NCBI GenBank assembly: GCA_963794215.1
Contig: CAWCCQ010000004.1
Location: 496,001 to 560,000 of the forward strand
Length of the DNA: 64,000 bases
Direction: 5' to 3'
Source of the DNA: DATKRB01 sp963794215
GTDB lineage: Bacteria > Actinomycetota > Acidimicrobiia > Acidimicrobiales > RAAP-2
Below, one piece after another: positions 1 through 8,705 of the stretch (the first letter of the stretch is position 1; each line of letters opens with the position of its first letter). The translations under genes were made by a program, and so were the position numbers. Below the pieces are notes generated by a model, which saw only the letters and a list, made by a program, of their open reading frames with translations, made no database searches and had not been told where the DNA came from.

Positions 1-644
1 GCGAACTGGGGGAGACCGAAGTGGGCTGCGTAGGTCCCAAGGTCCTTGGGTGAGTAGCCGTCCACCTCGAAGAACACGATCGTCTCACCCTGCCCGGCGT
101 AGCCTCTGCTCCGAAGCGGGCGTGCGTTGTAGGCGTCGAGGAATCCGCCCGGGCCCAGCCCGACGACGGGGGCATTCTCGGCGTGTAACTGACCGAATGA
201 AGAGATACGCCCGAACGTGACGACCTCTGAACGCAGAGGGTCGGGTACTCGCGCGTCACCCCTCGCTGCGTAGAAGCGGGAAAAGCCGGCAAGGTGGTAG
301 TCGTCGATCGATACTCGCAGTGCGCGGCCGAGCGCAGCCGGCCGCGCCGACAACATCGCCGTAGGTTGCCCGCTGAACCAGGTCGCTTCCAGTCCCTGCT
401 CGGCGGCCCAACGGAGGAGGGTCGACGGGCGCTGGGCGCTGCGGAGCTCCACGAGCACTTCGGCCGACCGAGCGACACTGGGTCCGAGGTCTTGCGCCCG
501 ACCGAGGAGCGTGTCCCATGCCTGTGGCGGTGAGGTCGCTGTCGCCGTTGCACGAGCGGCGCCGAACGTCCAGGCCGGCACCACGCCGAAACCCAAGAAG
601 ACCACCAACAGGAACAGGCGCCATCGCGCAGGCGTCCTCACCAT
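1..644 (-). CDS. S53-family (sedolisin/kumamolisin-like) serine protease, N-terminal part, cut by window edge
   Basis: Reading the minus strand from an ATG at 644 gives 214 residues without a stop, running off position 1. Residues 1-34 form a signal peptide or anchor: a basic start, then FLLVVFLGFGVV and an alanine-rich stretch. Residues 55-150 resemble a pro-kumamolisin activation domain. From about residue 163 the text GPGGFLDAYNARPLRSRGYA and then GQGETIVFFEVDGY match the start of the sedolisin catalytic domain. The catalytic Glu/Asp pair and the Ser would lie beyond the edge. The product is therefore probably a secreted acid-active endopeptidase made as a zymogen. No neighbour suggests a specific substrate. 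The family call is fairly safe; completeness cannot be judged. Confidence 0.75.
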   Translation of the reverse strand, partial: MVRTPARWRLFLLVVFLGFGVVPAWTFGAARATATATSPPQAWDTLLGRAQDLGPSVARSAEVLVELRSAQRPSTLLRWAAEQGLEATWFSGQPTAMLSARPAALGRALRVSIDDYHLAGFSRFYAARGDARVPDPLRSEVVTFGRISSFGQLHAENAPVVGLGPGGFLDAYNARPLRSRGYAGQGETIVFFEVDGYSPKDLGTYAAHFGLPQF

Positions 645-1513
645 GCCCCGTACTCCACGGACCGGCGCCGCAGGATAGTTGGAACCATCGGAGCGCCCTC
701 AGATGGTGGAGAGCGATCGGTCGATCCGCTCAGCAATGGCCAGATCGAGGAGAGCCAGGGTCGGCACCAGCCATTCGAGCCGATAGCACGGTCGATGATC
801 CGTGTCCGTCCCGAAGAACGTAAAAGCGATGGGCGACGCCATGACGAAGTGACAGGTCGGAAGGGGCCAACTCCCCAAGGGCTCCACGATGCCGATCTAT
901 CCGTGATGCTGTCGAAGGTCGGTGTACAGTCCGACGCTGTGCGCTGCGGCCACGGTTCGTTGCAATCTCGCCGACCGCAGTGCATGCAGCAGGATTGGTC
1001 CCATGGCCAGGCGAGCGACATCGCTCATCCCATCATCGGCGTCGAGGTACATGCGAAGTTGTGCCATGCCGACCATCGCCAGTTCTCCGCAGAGATGGGG
1101 CGCCTCGGGTAACTTGTCGACGACCTACCGACCCGGGTCCGTCCGGATCGAGGGGACACAGCCGCGCGTCGACCCTTCGATCCTCGCCGTTCAGCGTGGC
1201 GAAGTAGTGGCCCGACTCGCCACCACGCGATCCCCTTGTGAACTCGAAGCTCCATCGCTTCACGTCGGCAAGACTGATGGACCGGCGCGTCGGGCGGACG
1301 ACGACTCGAAGACCACGGTCTCGGCCAGCAGACCTCTTTTGATTCTGGAGAACGCGGATCGGGCACTGAGGGCACCACCTCTCTCCGCACCAGCGTCTAC
1401 TGCTCTAGGGTAATCGGCTGGCCGACCGAACCGTTCGAGTGTCGCGGGGCCTGCATGCACCTACGCGATCATGTGATGCTTCAGCCGGCCGCCGCATTCC
1501 ATACTGTTCAGAA
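645..1513. other. Gap with minus-strand gene remnants, unrecognised
   Basis: No intact gene is visible. On the minus strand, short protein-like stretches lie in succession: one from a start at 1263 (MKRWSFEFTRGSRGGESGHY), one around 1110-905 (ELAMVGMAQLRMYLDADDG), ending in a TAG, and one continuing in the same frame to a TGA near 699 (FVMASPIAFTFFG). They could be one decayed gene with a frameshift and an in-frame stop, lying upstream of the protease. I do not recognise the family. Plus-strand frames here look like shadows. Confidence 0.25.
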
Positions 1514-2083
1514 ATGGCGACGCACCCCATTCTCGTCCGGTGTCGGCACTGTCACAAAGAGTCAACGCTCGCTGAGATCGCCGGGGAACGGACCGGTGTG
1601 TGCCCGTGGTGCCTCCGGCTATACGCGCCGGAGTGGTCGGCGGTGCTGCTGGAGCAGTCCCGTCGCGCCGAGCATGCCCAGCAGGAGCTGCTCTACGCAC
1701 TACGACTATTGACGCGGCTGCCCGGAAATCTCGAGATCGTCATGACCTCCATTCTGCGCAACCTGTTGGAGGAGATCGATTGGGAGCCACATATCGCCGC
1801 CGAACCCGGCCTGACCGAAGAGACGATCGTCTACATGAGCGATCGTCTCCAAGAGTGGCAGCGCATCGAGGAAGAGCTGCGGAAGAACAAGCGTGCTCAC
1901 CACGGCGAGGGTGAGCGATCGCTAGCCCGCCTGCTTTCGCTCGTCCGGGGTGCACTCCCGGCCCACCAGCAGCCGCACAGAACGAGCGTGTCCCCGGCAC
2001 CACCCGGCGAATCGCTCGATTCGACGGCCGACGATCGATCTGACGGCGTCAGCGGGAGGGCGAACGCTCGAGGAGCGTCATGA
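1514..2083 (+). CDS. Zinc-ribbon protein of unknown function
   Basis: The likely start is ATG 1514 (MATHPILVRCRHC), because the preceding in-frame residues look non-coding; this gives 189 residues. A four-cysteine ribbon, CRHCHK followed about 18 residues later by CPWCLRLY, sits at the N-terminus. A helical middle (about residues 45-125) and a low-complexity, Ser/Arg-rich tail follow. The stop overlaps the start of the reductase fusion by four bases (ATGA), so the two are probably translated together. The ribbon suggests zinc binding or protein contact, perhaps with the downstream enzyme. I do not recognise the family. Confidence 0.6.
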   Translation: MATHPILVRCRHCHKESTLAEIAGERTGVCPWCLRLYAPEWSAVLLEQSRRAEHAQQELLYALRLLTRLPGNLEIVMTSILRNLLEEIDWEPHIAAEPGLTEETIVYMSDRLQEWQRIEEELRKNKRAHHGEGERSLARLLSLVRGALPAHQQPHRTSVSPAPPGESLDSTADDRSDGVSGRANARGAS

Positions 2084-3864
2084 TCACGAGCGGTCGGCGG
2101 ACTGGAACGACGCGGCGCTCCGCGAGCGCTTCCAGTGGCAGCGGAACAGCACAGACGCCGCTTCGAACTAGCATCACGGTCCAGGACGCTTCTGAGTCCG
2201 AAGCGATGGACGTGTTCGGTGCGTATCCGCGGCTGTCGCCGGCCCAGATAGCCCGGCTCACGACCTGTGGAGCTGAGCGGACGACCGGGCCAGGTGACGT
2301 CCTGTACCGAGCGGGTGACATCGGCTGCGCTTTCCACGTGATCCTTCAGGGAAAGGTGGCCCTCGTCGAAGGGCTTGGCGAGCCGGACCAGACGGTGATC
2401 GGGGTCCACGGGTCAAGGCGTTTCCTGGGGGAGTTGGGCCTCCTGACCGGCCAGGCGGCTTTCGTCTCCGCGGTCGTGCACGAGCCGGGTGCCGTGCTCG
2501 TGGTACCCCCGAACCGCGTTCTAGAGATCGTCGCCGAGGATCGCGCCATCGGTGACCTGATTCTGCGCGCCTATCTCATCCGTCGGTCCATGCTCATCGA
2601 CCTAGGGATCGGACTGAAGATCATCGGGTCGCGGTTCTCCGAAGGGTACCGACGGCTGCGCGAATTCGCCGCTCGCAACCGGTTGCCCCACACGTGGATC
2701 GACCTCGAAGAGGACGACGCGGCAGAGTCCCTCCTCGCCGCGCTGAACGTCCGCCCAGACGAGACGCCCGTGGTGATCTTCGCCGGACGGACGGTGCTGC
2801 GCAACCCGTCGAACTCGGAGTTGGCCGAGGTCATCGGGCTACGGCACCGTTCGCTCACCGAACGGGATCCGATCTGCGATTTGGCGGTGATCGGGGCCGG
2901 ACCGGCGGGGCTTGCCGCTGCCCTCTACGGGTCGTCCGAGGGCCTCGAGACCATCATGTTCGACGCGGTGGCCGTCGGTGGCCAGGCGGCAACGTCTTCC
3001 CGCATCGAGAACTACCTGGGCTTTCCGGCCGGTATCTCTGGAGGTGAGCTCGCCGAACGGGCCGTTCTTCAGGCCCGCAAGTTTGGCGCCGGCTTCAAGG
3101 TGCCAGCCGAGGTTGTGGGGCTGCAATTGCGTGAGGGTTGCCAAGTGGTGGTCCTCGACGATGACTCTGCGGTCAATGCTCGAGCCGTCGTCGTGGCAAC
3201 CGGCGTCCGTTATCACCGATTGCACGTGCCGCGGCTCGAGGAGTTCGAGGGCATTAGCGTGCACTACGCGGCGACTGACGTGGAGGCGCGGGCCTGTCGC
3301 AATGATCCGGTGGCCGTGATTGGGGGAGGCAATTCGGCCGGTCAGGCGACCGTCTTTTTGGCTCGTCAGGCCGCAAGAGTCCGCCTGGTGATCCGCTCGG
3401 ACGACGTGGGAAGGAATATGTCTCGCTACCTCGTCGACCGGATCGCCCGATGCCCGGAGGTGGAGGTGATCACCAATTCCGAGGTTCGCCGGCTGGTCGG
3501 CGAGGAGCACCTCAGTGGGCTGGAGATCGAAAACAACGTGACCGGTGAGAGGTGGACGATCGACGCGGGGGCGTTGTTTGTCTTCATCGGCGGCACGCCG
3601 TCGGTCCGTTGGTTGGGTGACGTCCTTGCCACTGACGACGATGGGTTCATCTTGACCGGACCAGCTGCCCGCGCCTCGGGGGATGGCATATCGCCGCCAC
3701 CGGGCAGGCCCATCTTCTCGCTCGAGACGAGTCGCTCTGGGGTCTTTGCGGTGGGCGACGTGCGGAGCGGTTCGACCAAGCGGGTCCTCGCCGCCATGGG
3801 CGAGGGGTCGGTGGCTCTGGCCATGGTTCATCACTATCTCGAGGACGCATGGGGAGCTCGGTGA
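2080..3864 (+). CDS. Cyclic-nucleotide-binding domain / thioredoxin-like / thioredoxin-reductase-like fusion
   Basis: The ORF has 594 residues; the first 42 are low-complexity and ATG 2206 (MDVFGAYPRLS) is an alternative start. Residues about 45-170 form a CRP-type cyclic-nucleotide-binding fold. Residues about 175-255 form a thioredoxin-like domain whose usual CxxC position reads GSRFS. From residue 265 there is a two-dinucleotide-domain oxidoreductase: FAD GAGPAG at 272-277, GGQAATSSRIENYLGFP, NADPH-site IGGGNSAGQA near 414, and a C-terminal GVFAVGDVRSG. The redox CxxC of true thioredoxin reductase is missing; the equivalent region reads HYAATDVEARAC. It is thus probably an FAD/NADPH electron-transfer enzyme gated by a nucleotide or effector, not a standard disulfide reductase. 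A UBP-type zinc finger follows. Confidence 0.85.
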   Translation: MITSGRRTGTTRRSASASSGSGTAQTPLRTSITVQDASESEAMDVFGAYPRLSPAQIARLTTCGAERTTGPGDVLYRAGDIGCAFHVILQGKVALVEGLGEPDQTVIGVHGSRRFLGELGLLTGQAAFVSAVVHEPGAVLVVPPNRVLEIVAEDRAIGDLILRAYLIRRSMLIDLGIGLKIIGSRFSEGYRRLREFAARNRLPHTWIDLEEDDAAESLLAALNVRPDETPVVIFAGRTVLRNPSNSELAEVIGLRHRSLTERDPICDLAVIGAGPAGLAAALYGSSEGLETIMFDAVAVGGQAATSSRIENYLGFPAGISGGELAERAVLQARKFGAGFKVPAEVVGLQLREGCQVVVLDDDSAVNARAVVVATGVRYHRLHVPRLEEFEGISVHYAATDVEARACRNDPVAVIGGGNSAGQATVFLARQAARVRLVIRSDDVGRNMSRYLVDRIARCPEVEVITNSEVRRLVGEEHLSGLEIENNVTGERWTIDAGALFVFIGGTPSVRWLGDVLATDDDGFILTGPAARASGDGISPPPGRPIFSLETSRSGVFAVGDVRSGSTKRVLAAMGEGSVALAMVHHYLEDAWGAR

Positions 3865-3924
3865 CCCAGGTGCGATGGCTGAAGGTTCCCCACCCGATCA
3901 CATGCAGGTACGAGGAGGACGACC

Positions 3925-4227
3925 ATGGCGCCACCACCATGCACGCATTTCGACACCATTAGAAACGTGGTGCCGGGTTCCCCCGGTTGTTTCGAATGCC
4001 TCGCGGCCGGCAGGCGCGACTGGGTGCACCTCCGCCTTTGCCAGCAGTGCGGCCATGTCGGCTGCTGCGACAGCTCTCCGGGCCGTCATGCCACCAAGCA
4101 CTTCTACGCGACACTCCATCCCATCGTGAGGTCCCTCGAGCCAGGCGAGGATTGGTACTGGTGCTATATCGATCAGGTGGCCTTCGAGCTCGAAGACGTA
4201 CCTCCCATGAGCACTTGGCGCAAGTGA
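3925..4227 (+). CDS. UBP-type zinc finger domain protein
   Basis: A 100-residue single-domain protein with the cysteine/histidine spacing of the ZnF-UBP fold: C6-x-H8, C22/C25, C39/C42, C47, H55 and H59, including the typical LCQQCGHVGCCDSS stretch and a C-terminal WYWCYID. An AGGAGG-like ribosome site precedes ATG 3925 by about ten bases. In eukaryotes this fold binds ubiquitin C-termini. In bacteria stand-alone copies are common next to thioredoxin-reductase-like genes, as here, and their role is unknown. It probably acts with the upstream reductase fusion, 60 bases away and in the same direction. Confidence 0.85.
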   Translation: MAPPPCTHFDTIRNVVPGSPGCFECLAAGRRDWVHLRLCQQCGHVGCCDSSPGRHATKHFYATLHPIVRSLEPGEDWYWCYIDQVAFELEDVPPMSTWRK

Positions 4228-4263
4228 CGTCCTCCTGTGGCCCCTGGAACAGGGCGACCGCCA

Positions 4264-4827
4264 GTGAGCAGGCTAGTGATGTTGGCCCGTCCTGGTGCAG
4301 GTAAGAGCACCCAGGCCCGATGTGTAGCCGAGCACCTCGGCGTCGCCCATCTGAGCAGCGGTTCCCTGCTCCGCCGCGAGGGCGCTGCCGGCTCTCCCCT
4401 TGGTCGTGGCGGTCGCCGCCTGTCTCGACCGCGGTGAGTTGGTTCCCGATGAACTAGTCACGGCCGCGGTCGTCGGCGAGCTCGACCGTGCCGTCGCCCA
4501 GGCCGGCTTCATACTGGACGGTTTCCCGCGCACCCTGGCCCAGTGGAGGGACTGGAGTCCCTCGATCCGTTCGGCCTGAAGCCCCAGGTCGCGGTGTCCA
4601 TCGAGGTAGATGAAGAGGACTGTCGGCGACGCCTCCTCGCTCGGGCGAGGATGGAGCATCGCCCTGACGACGAGCCTTACGTGATCGAGCGACGGTTGAC
4701 CAGCTTCGAGCGCGACACGCAGCCGGTCCTCGTCCGCTACGAACGTCAGGGCGTCCTCGTCCATGCGGACGGGAGGGACCGCCAGGTTGTCACAGAGCGG
4801 ATCCTCTGTCGCTTGGCGGTGTGCTGA
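4264..4827 (+). pseudogene. Adenylate kinase-like gene with two frameshifts
   Basis: Three adjoining frames together make one nucleoside-monophosphate kinase. From GTG 4264 there is a P-loop, GAGKSTQA, followed by HLSSGSLLR. Around 4400 the frame changes and continues as VVAVAACLDRGELVPDEL and FILDGFPRT, the AMP-binding signature. Around 4540 it returns to the first frame and runs to 4827 (VSIEVDEEDCRRRLLARAR). The order and spacing are those of adenylate kinase without a zinc LID. The two shifts compensate, so only about 45 codons are misread. Either the assembly has two indels or the copy is dead. The essential housekeeping adk normally sits in the ribosomal-protein operon, so this would be an extra kinase. 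Confidence 0.7.
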
Positions 4828-5086
4828 CATCATTCTCCGCTTTCCAACGGTGGCGGCCGAGTGCGAGAAGTGGCCACCCAGGCGGCGGCTCTGGGCCATC
4901 GGGCGCAAAAGCGAGCGGACGAACGGTTCGTTGAACGGGTCATAGGCGATGACCCGAAGGATTGTCGGCGAAGTAGGCCGTGCAACCCAACCCGACATTT
5001 CCCCGTGCGAATTGCCAATCACATCGCCTTTCCAAAGTGGTCATGCGCGACGTCCGCTGCGGACTCGCGTAGTTGTTGGACCAGCC

Positions 5087-5452
5087 TTAAGGTGAAGAGA
5101 GAAAGCCCATTTGGTGCGCAGCGCCATACTGGCGACCCTCGTCTCCGAACGCTTGGTTGTACACGTCTTTATGCATGTCGAGCAGCGTTGGGATGTCCGA
5201 CATTCGCCAAGCAAAAGGGACCGTCCGAGCGCTTGCCACATGTATGCGTCGACAGCATCCCGGTGATATCGATGGGGATCACTGGCGGCGGCCCGGCGTG
5301 CACACTGACGGATCGTTCGGTCCGACGGTGCCAGATTCAAGGCCTTGCCACAGGATGCCGCGGCGAACGACATCGAAGCCAGAGGTTGCCATCAGTGCCG
5401 CGTCACTTGCCAAGAATCCCAGGCTGTCGTCGTCGCGAGACCAGGACATCAT
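5087..5452 (-). pseudogene. Degraded minus-strand gene remnant, unrecognised
   Basis: Two protein-like segments follow each other in different frames. From ATG 5452 the first runs 57 codons (SWSRDDDSLGFLASDAALM ... GFDVVRRGILWQGLESG) to a TGA at 5279. The second reads FAWRMSDIPTLLDMHKDVYN then QAFGDEGRQYGAAHQMGFL and stops at 5087. Composition fits coding DNA better than any plus-strand frame here. The family is not recognised. It could be one gene with a frameshift near 5270. Confidence 0.35.
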
Positions 5453-5491
5453 CCTGCCTCAAGTAAACATCACGATCGTCGATAACGCCGG

Positions 5492-5941
5492 TCAGAGGAG
5501 CAGGTCGAAGATCCGGAAGCTGCGCTCCCACTGGACGGTATGCGGCTCCTTCATCTTGGGATCCACCGTGATGAACAGCTTGGCGAGGGAGAGTGTCAGA
5601 CCACCGGCGACGAGGGGGAGACGATCGTTCAGCTCGACGCTGCAGGCCAGATCGAGCTGGGGCAGGGTCGCAAGGTGTTTGAGAATATCGAGCAGCTCGA
5701 TCTGTTCGTTCATCTTCTTGAATTCGAACATATTCTCCTGGAGACCTTTGGTGATGGGGAGGTCCTCGGGCACCATGACATCTCTGAGATTTGCCTTGGC
5801 GATGCCCTCTGCCCGGACCAGCATGTCGTAGATCTTGCGATTCACGAAGTCGCTGTACCGCTTCAGGTCGTCCTTATCGACGGACACCCCGGCTGCGGTG
5901 CGGAAGAACCGCTCGAACGTCGCGACTCCAATCAATGCCAT
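5492..5941 (-). CDS. DUF1931-family bacterial histone-fold protein
   Basis: A 149-residue protein starting at ATG 5941, which has an AAGGGG site at good spacing. The sequence IGVATFERFFRTAAGVSVDK, then LKRYSDFVNRKIYDML, then VPEDLPITKGLQE matches the DUF1931 family known from Thermus and Aquifex. Its structure is two histone folds joined in one chain, a pseudodimer. The first fold covers about residues 5-65 and the second about 70-149. Members are small and acidic to neutral. Nucleoid or DNA binding has been proposed from the fold, but no function is settled. It appears to be a single-gene unit, divergent from nothing obvious. Confidence 0.85.
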   Translation of the reverse strand: MALIGVATFERFFRTAAGVSVDKDDLKRYSDFVNRKIYDMLVRAEGIAKANLRDVMVPEDLPITKGLQENMFEFKKMNEQIELLDILKHLATLPQLDLACSVELNDRLPLVAGGLTLSLAKLFITVDPKMKEPHTVQWERSFRIFDLLL

Positions 5942-6026
5942 TCGCACCCCTTGTTCACGTTCGCCTGGTCATGACCAACTTGTTCACGATCCGCGCCGGG
6001 CGCCACGCCTACGGGCGAAGCCGTGG

Positions 6027-6398
6027 TTAGTGGCGACTGCCTGCGGCCGTGTGCATTGCCTCCAACATGCCGTGCAGATGTGCCACGGCAAGCTCCACGT
6101 TGTACTCTTTCCGCTGTCCAGCGTGTGACTCAGCCGCCAGGACGCCGCATCGGTGGACGTTCTTGAAATCACCGAACGGGAACTTGTAGTGACCCTTGAC
6201 GTCCTCCTTGAGCTCGTCGTCGACGCCCAGGTGCCAGGCCCCGTAGTCGCCCCAGCCGTGCGCTTTGATGAAGCGGTTCTCCTCAGCGGCCGACGGTTGG
6301 TGCTCGCTCCAGGCGTCGCGGTCATCGAAGACGAAGCGTCCCTGCCCGATCAGGGTCTTGGCATGTTCGAAGCTGCGCTCATTGAGATGGACCGCCAT
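6027..6398 (-). CDS. Conserved hypothetical protein (small, stress-associated type)
   Basis: Taking ATG 6398 (MAVHLNERSFEHAKTLI) gives 123 residues; the longer reading adds an unlikely Arg-rich leader. Conserved-looking blocks are GRFVFDDRDAWSEHQPSA, GWGDYGAWHLGVDDE and GHYKFPFGDFKNVHRCGVL, followed by HLHGMLEAM. I recall similar uncharacterised proteins in many soil actinobacteria and proteobacteria, but no function. No signal peptide, membrane segment or metal cluster is evident. It is 86 bases upstream of the DUF1931 gene on the same strand and may be co-transcribed. Confidence 0.65.
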   Translation of the reverse strand: MAVHLNERSFEHAKTLIGQGRFVFDDRDAWSEHQPSAAEENRFIKAHGWGDYGAWHLGVDDELKEDVKGHYKFPFGDFKNVHRCGVLAAESHAGQRKEYNVELAVAHLHGMLEAMHTAAGSRH

Positions 6399-6794
6399 GG
6401 AACACCGTTCCCTTCGTGCGTCCGACCCAGACTTCTTGCGGCGTATCCTCATGCGTCACGTCAGTCGCTGCACCACGCGTTCGCGTGGTCTCGTAGGTGC
6501 GGGGGTCGATGTCGAGCGTCGGGCGACCGCTGCAATTTGGATGTGTGAAGGGGATCGACGTGGGTATAACCGAAAGCACCTGGGAGAACCGCCGGACGTT
6601 CTGTGGCGAGCCCCAGGGGTCTGTCCTGGTTGATCGTCATTGTCACCGGCTCACGTGCGACCACGAAATGGCGCCTCAAGAGCTTCAGGTGACCGAAACC
6701 TTCAGATCAAGTGGTCGTCGAAGTTGGGAGAAGCGGTCCATGGGCGCCTTATAGCCGGTGATTCTGCCTCCACAAGAGTTCAGGTCCCCGGGGA
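6399..6794. other. Intergenic gap between divergent genes
   Basis: This 396-bp stretch lies between the minus-strand hypothetical and the plus-strand LuxR regulator and must hold both promoters. I see no convincing gene, hairpin or repeat, and no trace of an ATPase domain that might have belonged to the LuxR gene. Confidence 0.4.
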
Positions 6795-8318
6795 GTGGGG
6801 AAGATGACGGTCACCGAGCCCGTTTGGGCGTGCAGACACCTCCGGCAGTCGACTGTTCTCCTGATGCAGGGCCTCCCTGAGGGTGCGATCGCCGAGGCGG
6901 AGCAGGTCGTAGACGCGAGGGGTCTGACCGACGAGTTGTACGTCGACGGCGAGCTCATCTTGATGGAAGCCATGACCGCGGCCGGGCGCCACGCCTCGGC
7001 GGAACGGCGATCCGTGGCGATTCTTGGCGCGTCGAACCTGCACGGCGGGGACGGTGCGCTGGCGGGGGCTTTCGCGACGATCGCCTACCGGGCCTGGGAT
7101 GACGGTCGTCTGCACGAGGCGCTGGCATTCATCCGTGCCGCGGCACGCAGAGCCGCGGCACGAGGCTCTGCCGTGGGCCCGCGCTACTTCCAGTTGGTGC
7201 TCGCCGCGATGCTGACGTCGATCGGCGACCTCAAAGGGTCGGCATCGGCTATCGAGGAAGTCCCACAGGGAGTCCGGCTCGCCCAAGATCCGGCGCTGAC
7301 GACGCTCGCGCTCATGATCTCGGCCCGGTTGAACCTAGCCAGCGGGCTGATTACCGAAGCCACGAGCCAGGCACGGGCAGGGCTGGCCTTGGGGGAGGAC
7401 AAGGGGATTCGCGTTTTGGAGCCGATGGGTCGGGCCGTGCTCGCACTCGCCGCTCTTGTTGACGGCGATCTCGGGGAAGCGCGTCGTCAGTTGCGAAGAA
7501 CTCCGGTCCTGCCTCCAGACGTCGGGCCACTGGGCTGGGCGATCAATGGGTGGGCCGTCGCTCGCCTGGTCGAGGCCGAGGAGGGGCCAGCGGCGGGTTT
7601 AGCCTGCCTTGGCCGGTCGTGCGAGGTGAGGGGAAGGAGCCATCGTCTAATTCTCGAGAGTTCGGCAGTGGCCCCCTGGTGGGTACGAGTGTCCCTGGCA
7701 GCCCAGGATCATCAGCAGGCCGTCGCGGTTGTCGCGATTGCCGAGGAGTTGGCAAAAGGCAACCCCGGGCTCGATGCAGTGGAGGTCGCAGCCGCTCACG
7801 CCGGCGGACTGCTTTCTCGGAACCCGGCGTCACTCGATGACGCGGCGATGCATCACGTCGACCCGTGGGGCCGAGCCTCCGCGGAAGAGGACGCCGCCGG
7901 AGTCCTGGTCGCCACCAACCCCGCGGCGGCGGGCGTTCGCTTCGGCAAAGCGGCTACCTCGTACGAGGAGGCCGGTGCCAAGCGCGACGCGAGAAGGGTT
8001 CGGGCCCGCATTGGTGACCTCGGGCGTCGCCGGCACCAAGCTCGTGTCGTGCGTCCGCTCTCGGGATTGGCCAGCCTGACCGAAGCGGAGCGCAGGGTGG
8101 CTTCCTTGGTGACAACTGGCCTCACCAATGCCGAAGCGGCCAAGCGGCTGTGCCTCTCGCAGCACACGGTCGGTTTTCATCTTCGGCAGGTGTATCGGAA
8201 GCTGGACGTCAACTCCCGTGTTGAGCTGACTCGGATGGTCGTTGCCCAAGCCTCCAGCGAGGAGCGGGACGACCCTGTCGTGGCGCCGAGCCTTGTCACC
8301 AGGACCGCACACCTCTGA
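6795..8318 (+). CDS. LuxR-family transcriptional regulator with TPR-like body, no ATPase domain
   Basis: 507 residues. The N-terminal 400 residues are alanine-rich helical hairpins typical of the TPR-like middle of large MalT/LAL regulators. The C-terminus (about residues 425-490) is a LuxR-type helix-turn-helix: LTEAERRVASLVTTGLTNAE, AAKRLCLSQHTVGFHLRQVY, RKLDVNSRVEL. The roughly 350-residue AAA ATPase that normally begins such proteins is absent, so this is either a short class or a truncated gene. It should bind DNA as a dimer through the C-terminus. The stress-response genes downstream are on the same strand but separated by nearly 400 bases, so control of them is only a guess. Confidence 0.75.
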   Translation: MGKMTVTEPVWACRHLRQSTVLLMQGLPEGAIAEAEQVVDARGLTDELYVDGELILMEAMTAAGRHASAERRSVAILGASNLHGGDGALAGAFATIAYRAWDDGRLHEALAFIRAAARRAAARGSAVGPRYFQLVLAAMLTSIGDLKGSASAIEEVPQGVRLAQDPALTTLALMISARLNLASGLITEATSQARAGLALGEDKGIRVLEPMGRAVLALAALVDGDLGEARRQLRRTPVLPPDVGPLGWAINGWAVARLVEAEEGPAAGLACLGRSCEVRGRSHRLILESSAVAPWWVRVSLAAQDHQQAVAVVAIAEELAKGNPGLDAVEVAAAHAGGLLSRNPASLDDAAMHHVDPWGRASAEEDAAGVLVATNPAAAGVRFGKAATSYEEAGAKRDARRVRARIGDLGRRRHQARVVRPLSGLASLTEAERRVASLVTTGLTNAEAAKRLCLSQHTVGFHLRQVYRKLDVNSRVELTRMVVAQASSEERDDPVVAPSLVTRTAHL

Positions 8319-8705
8319 CTGTCCGGTCCAATGGGCAGTCCGGTCCGACGATCCCCTCAGCAGGCTCGGTCCCCGGAGGTCCCCCTGCCTCGGACCACGC
8401 GATCGAGGGGTGCGCTCTTCGGCACGTGGCGCGACGGTTGGAGTATCGGAAGCCGGCGTTCGATCCCAACTTCAAACATGGAGGCCCGAGCGAGGGTGCC
8501 CGGGGACCAGCCCGAAACGGGCTCCCGACATGGTGACCACTACCGCCTTACCGCGAGGTTGATGGACGAGCTCGAGCAGGTTGCGCTCAAGGACCCCGCG
8601 GGAGATCGCTTTGCGACTCCAGTCTGCACGCCTGCGTCCGAACAGCCAGGAACTACCTATATGGAAACTGCTCGAGGAACTGCTCGGGGGAATAGGGGAG
8701 TGACC
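8319..8705. other. Upstream region of hsp20
   Basis: 387 bp with no believable gene. It holds a HAIR-like inverted repeat at 8571-8591 and, just before the hsp20 start, a GGGGAG ribosome site. An in-frame leftward extension of hsp20 to 8331 exists but is Arg/Ser/Pro-rich and non-conserved in look. Confidence 0.45.
8571..8591 (+). promoter_or_regulatory. HAIR-like operator (HspR-type) upstream of hsp20
   Basis: The bases CTCGAGC-N7-GCTCAAG form an inverted repeat with the same 7-7-7 layout as the HspR-associated inverted repeat, CTTGAGT-N7-ACTCAAG. It matches 5 of 7 and 6 of 7 consensus positions, and the arms pair at 6 of 7. It lies 115 bases before hsp20. Such sites repress heat-shock operons until DnaK/HspR is titrated. 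The cluster's own MerR-like protein is closer to CbpM than to HspR, so the binding protein might be encoded elsewhere. Confidence 0.4.

Noticed and set aside
2839..3834. A 331-codon ORF on the minus strand opposite the reductase fusion
   Set aside because: It mirrors the coding gene, is His/Arg/Asp-rich and has no recognisable motif. The plus-strand domains are unambiguous.
4273..5022. A 249-codon minus-strand ORF
   Set aside because: Antisense of the adenylate kinase-like gene, low-complexity, no motif.
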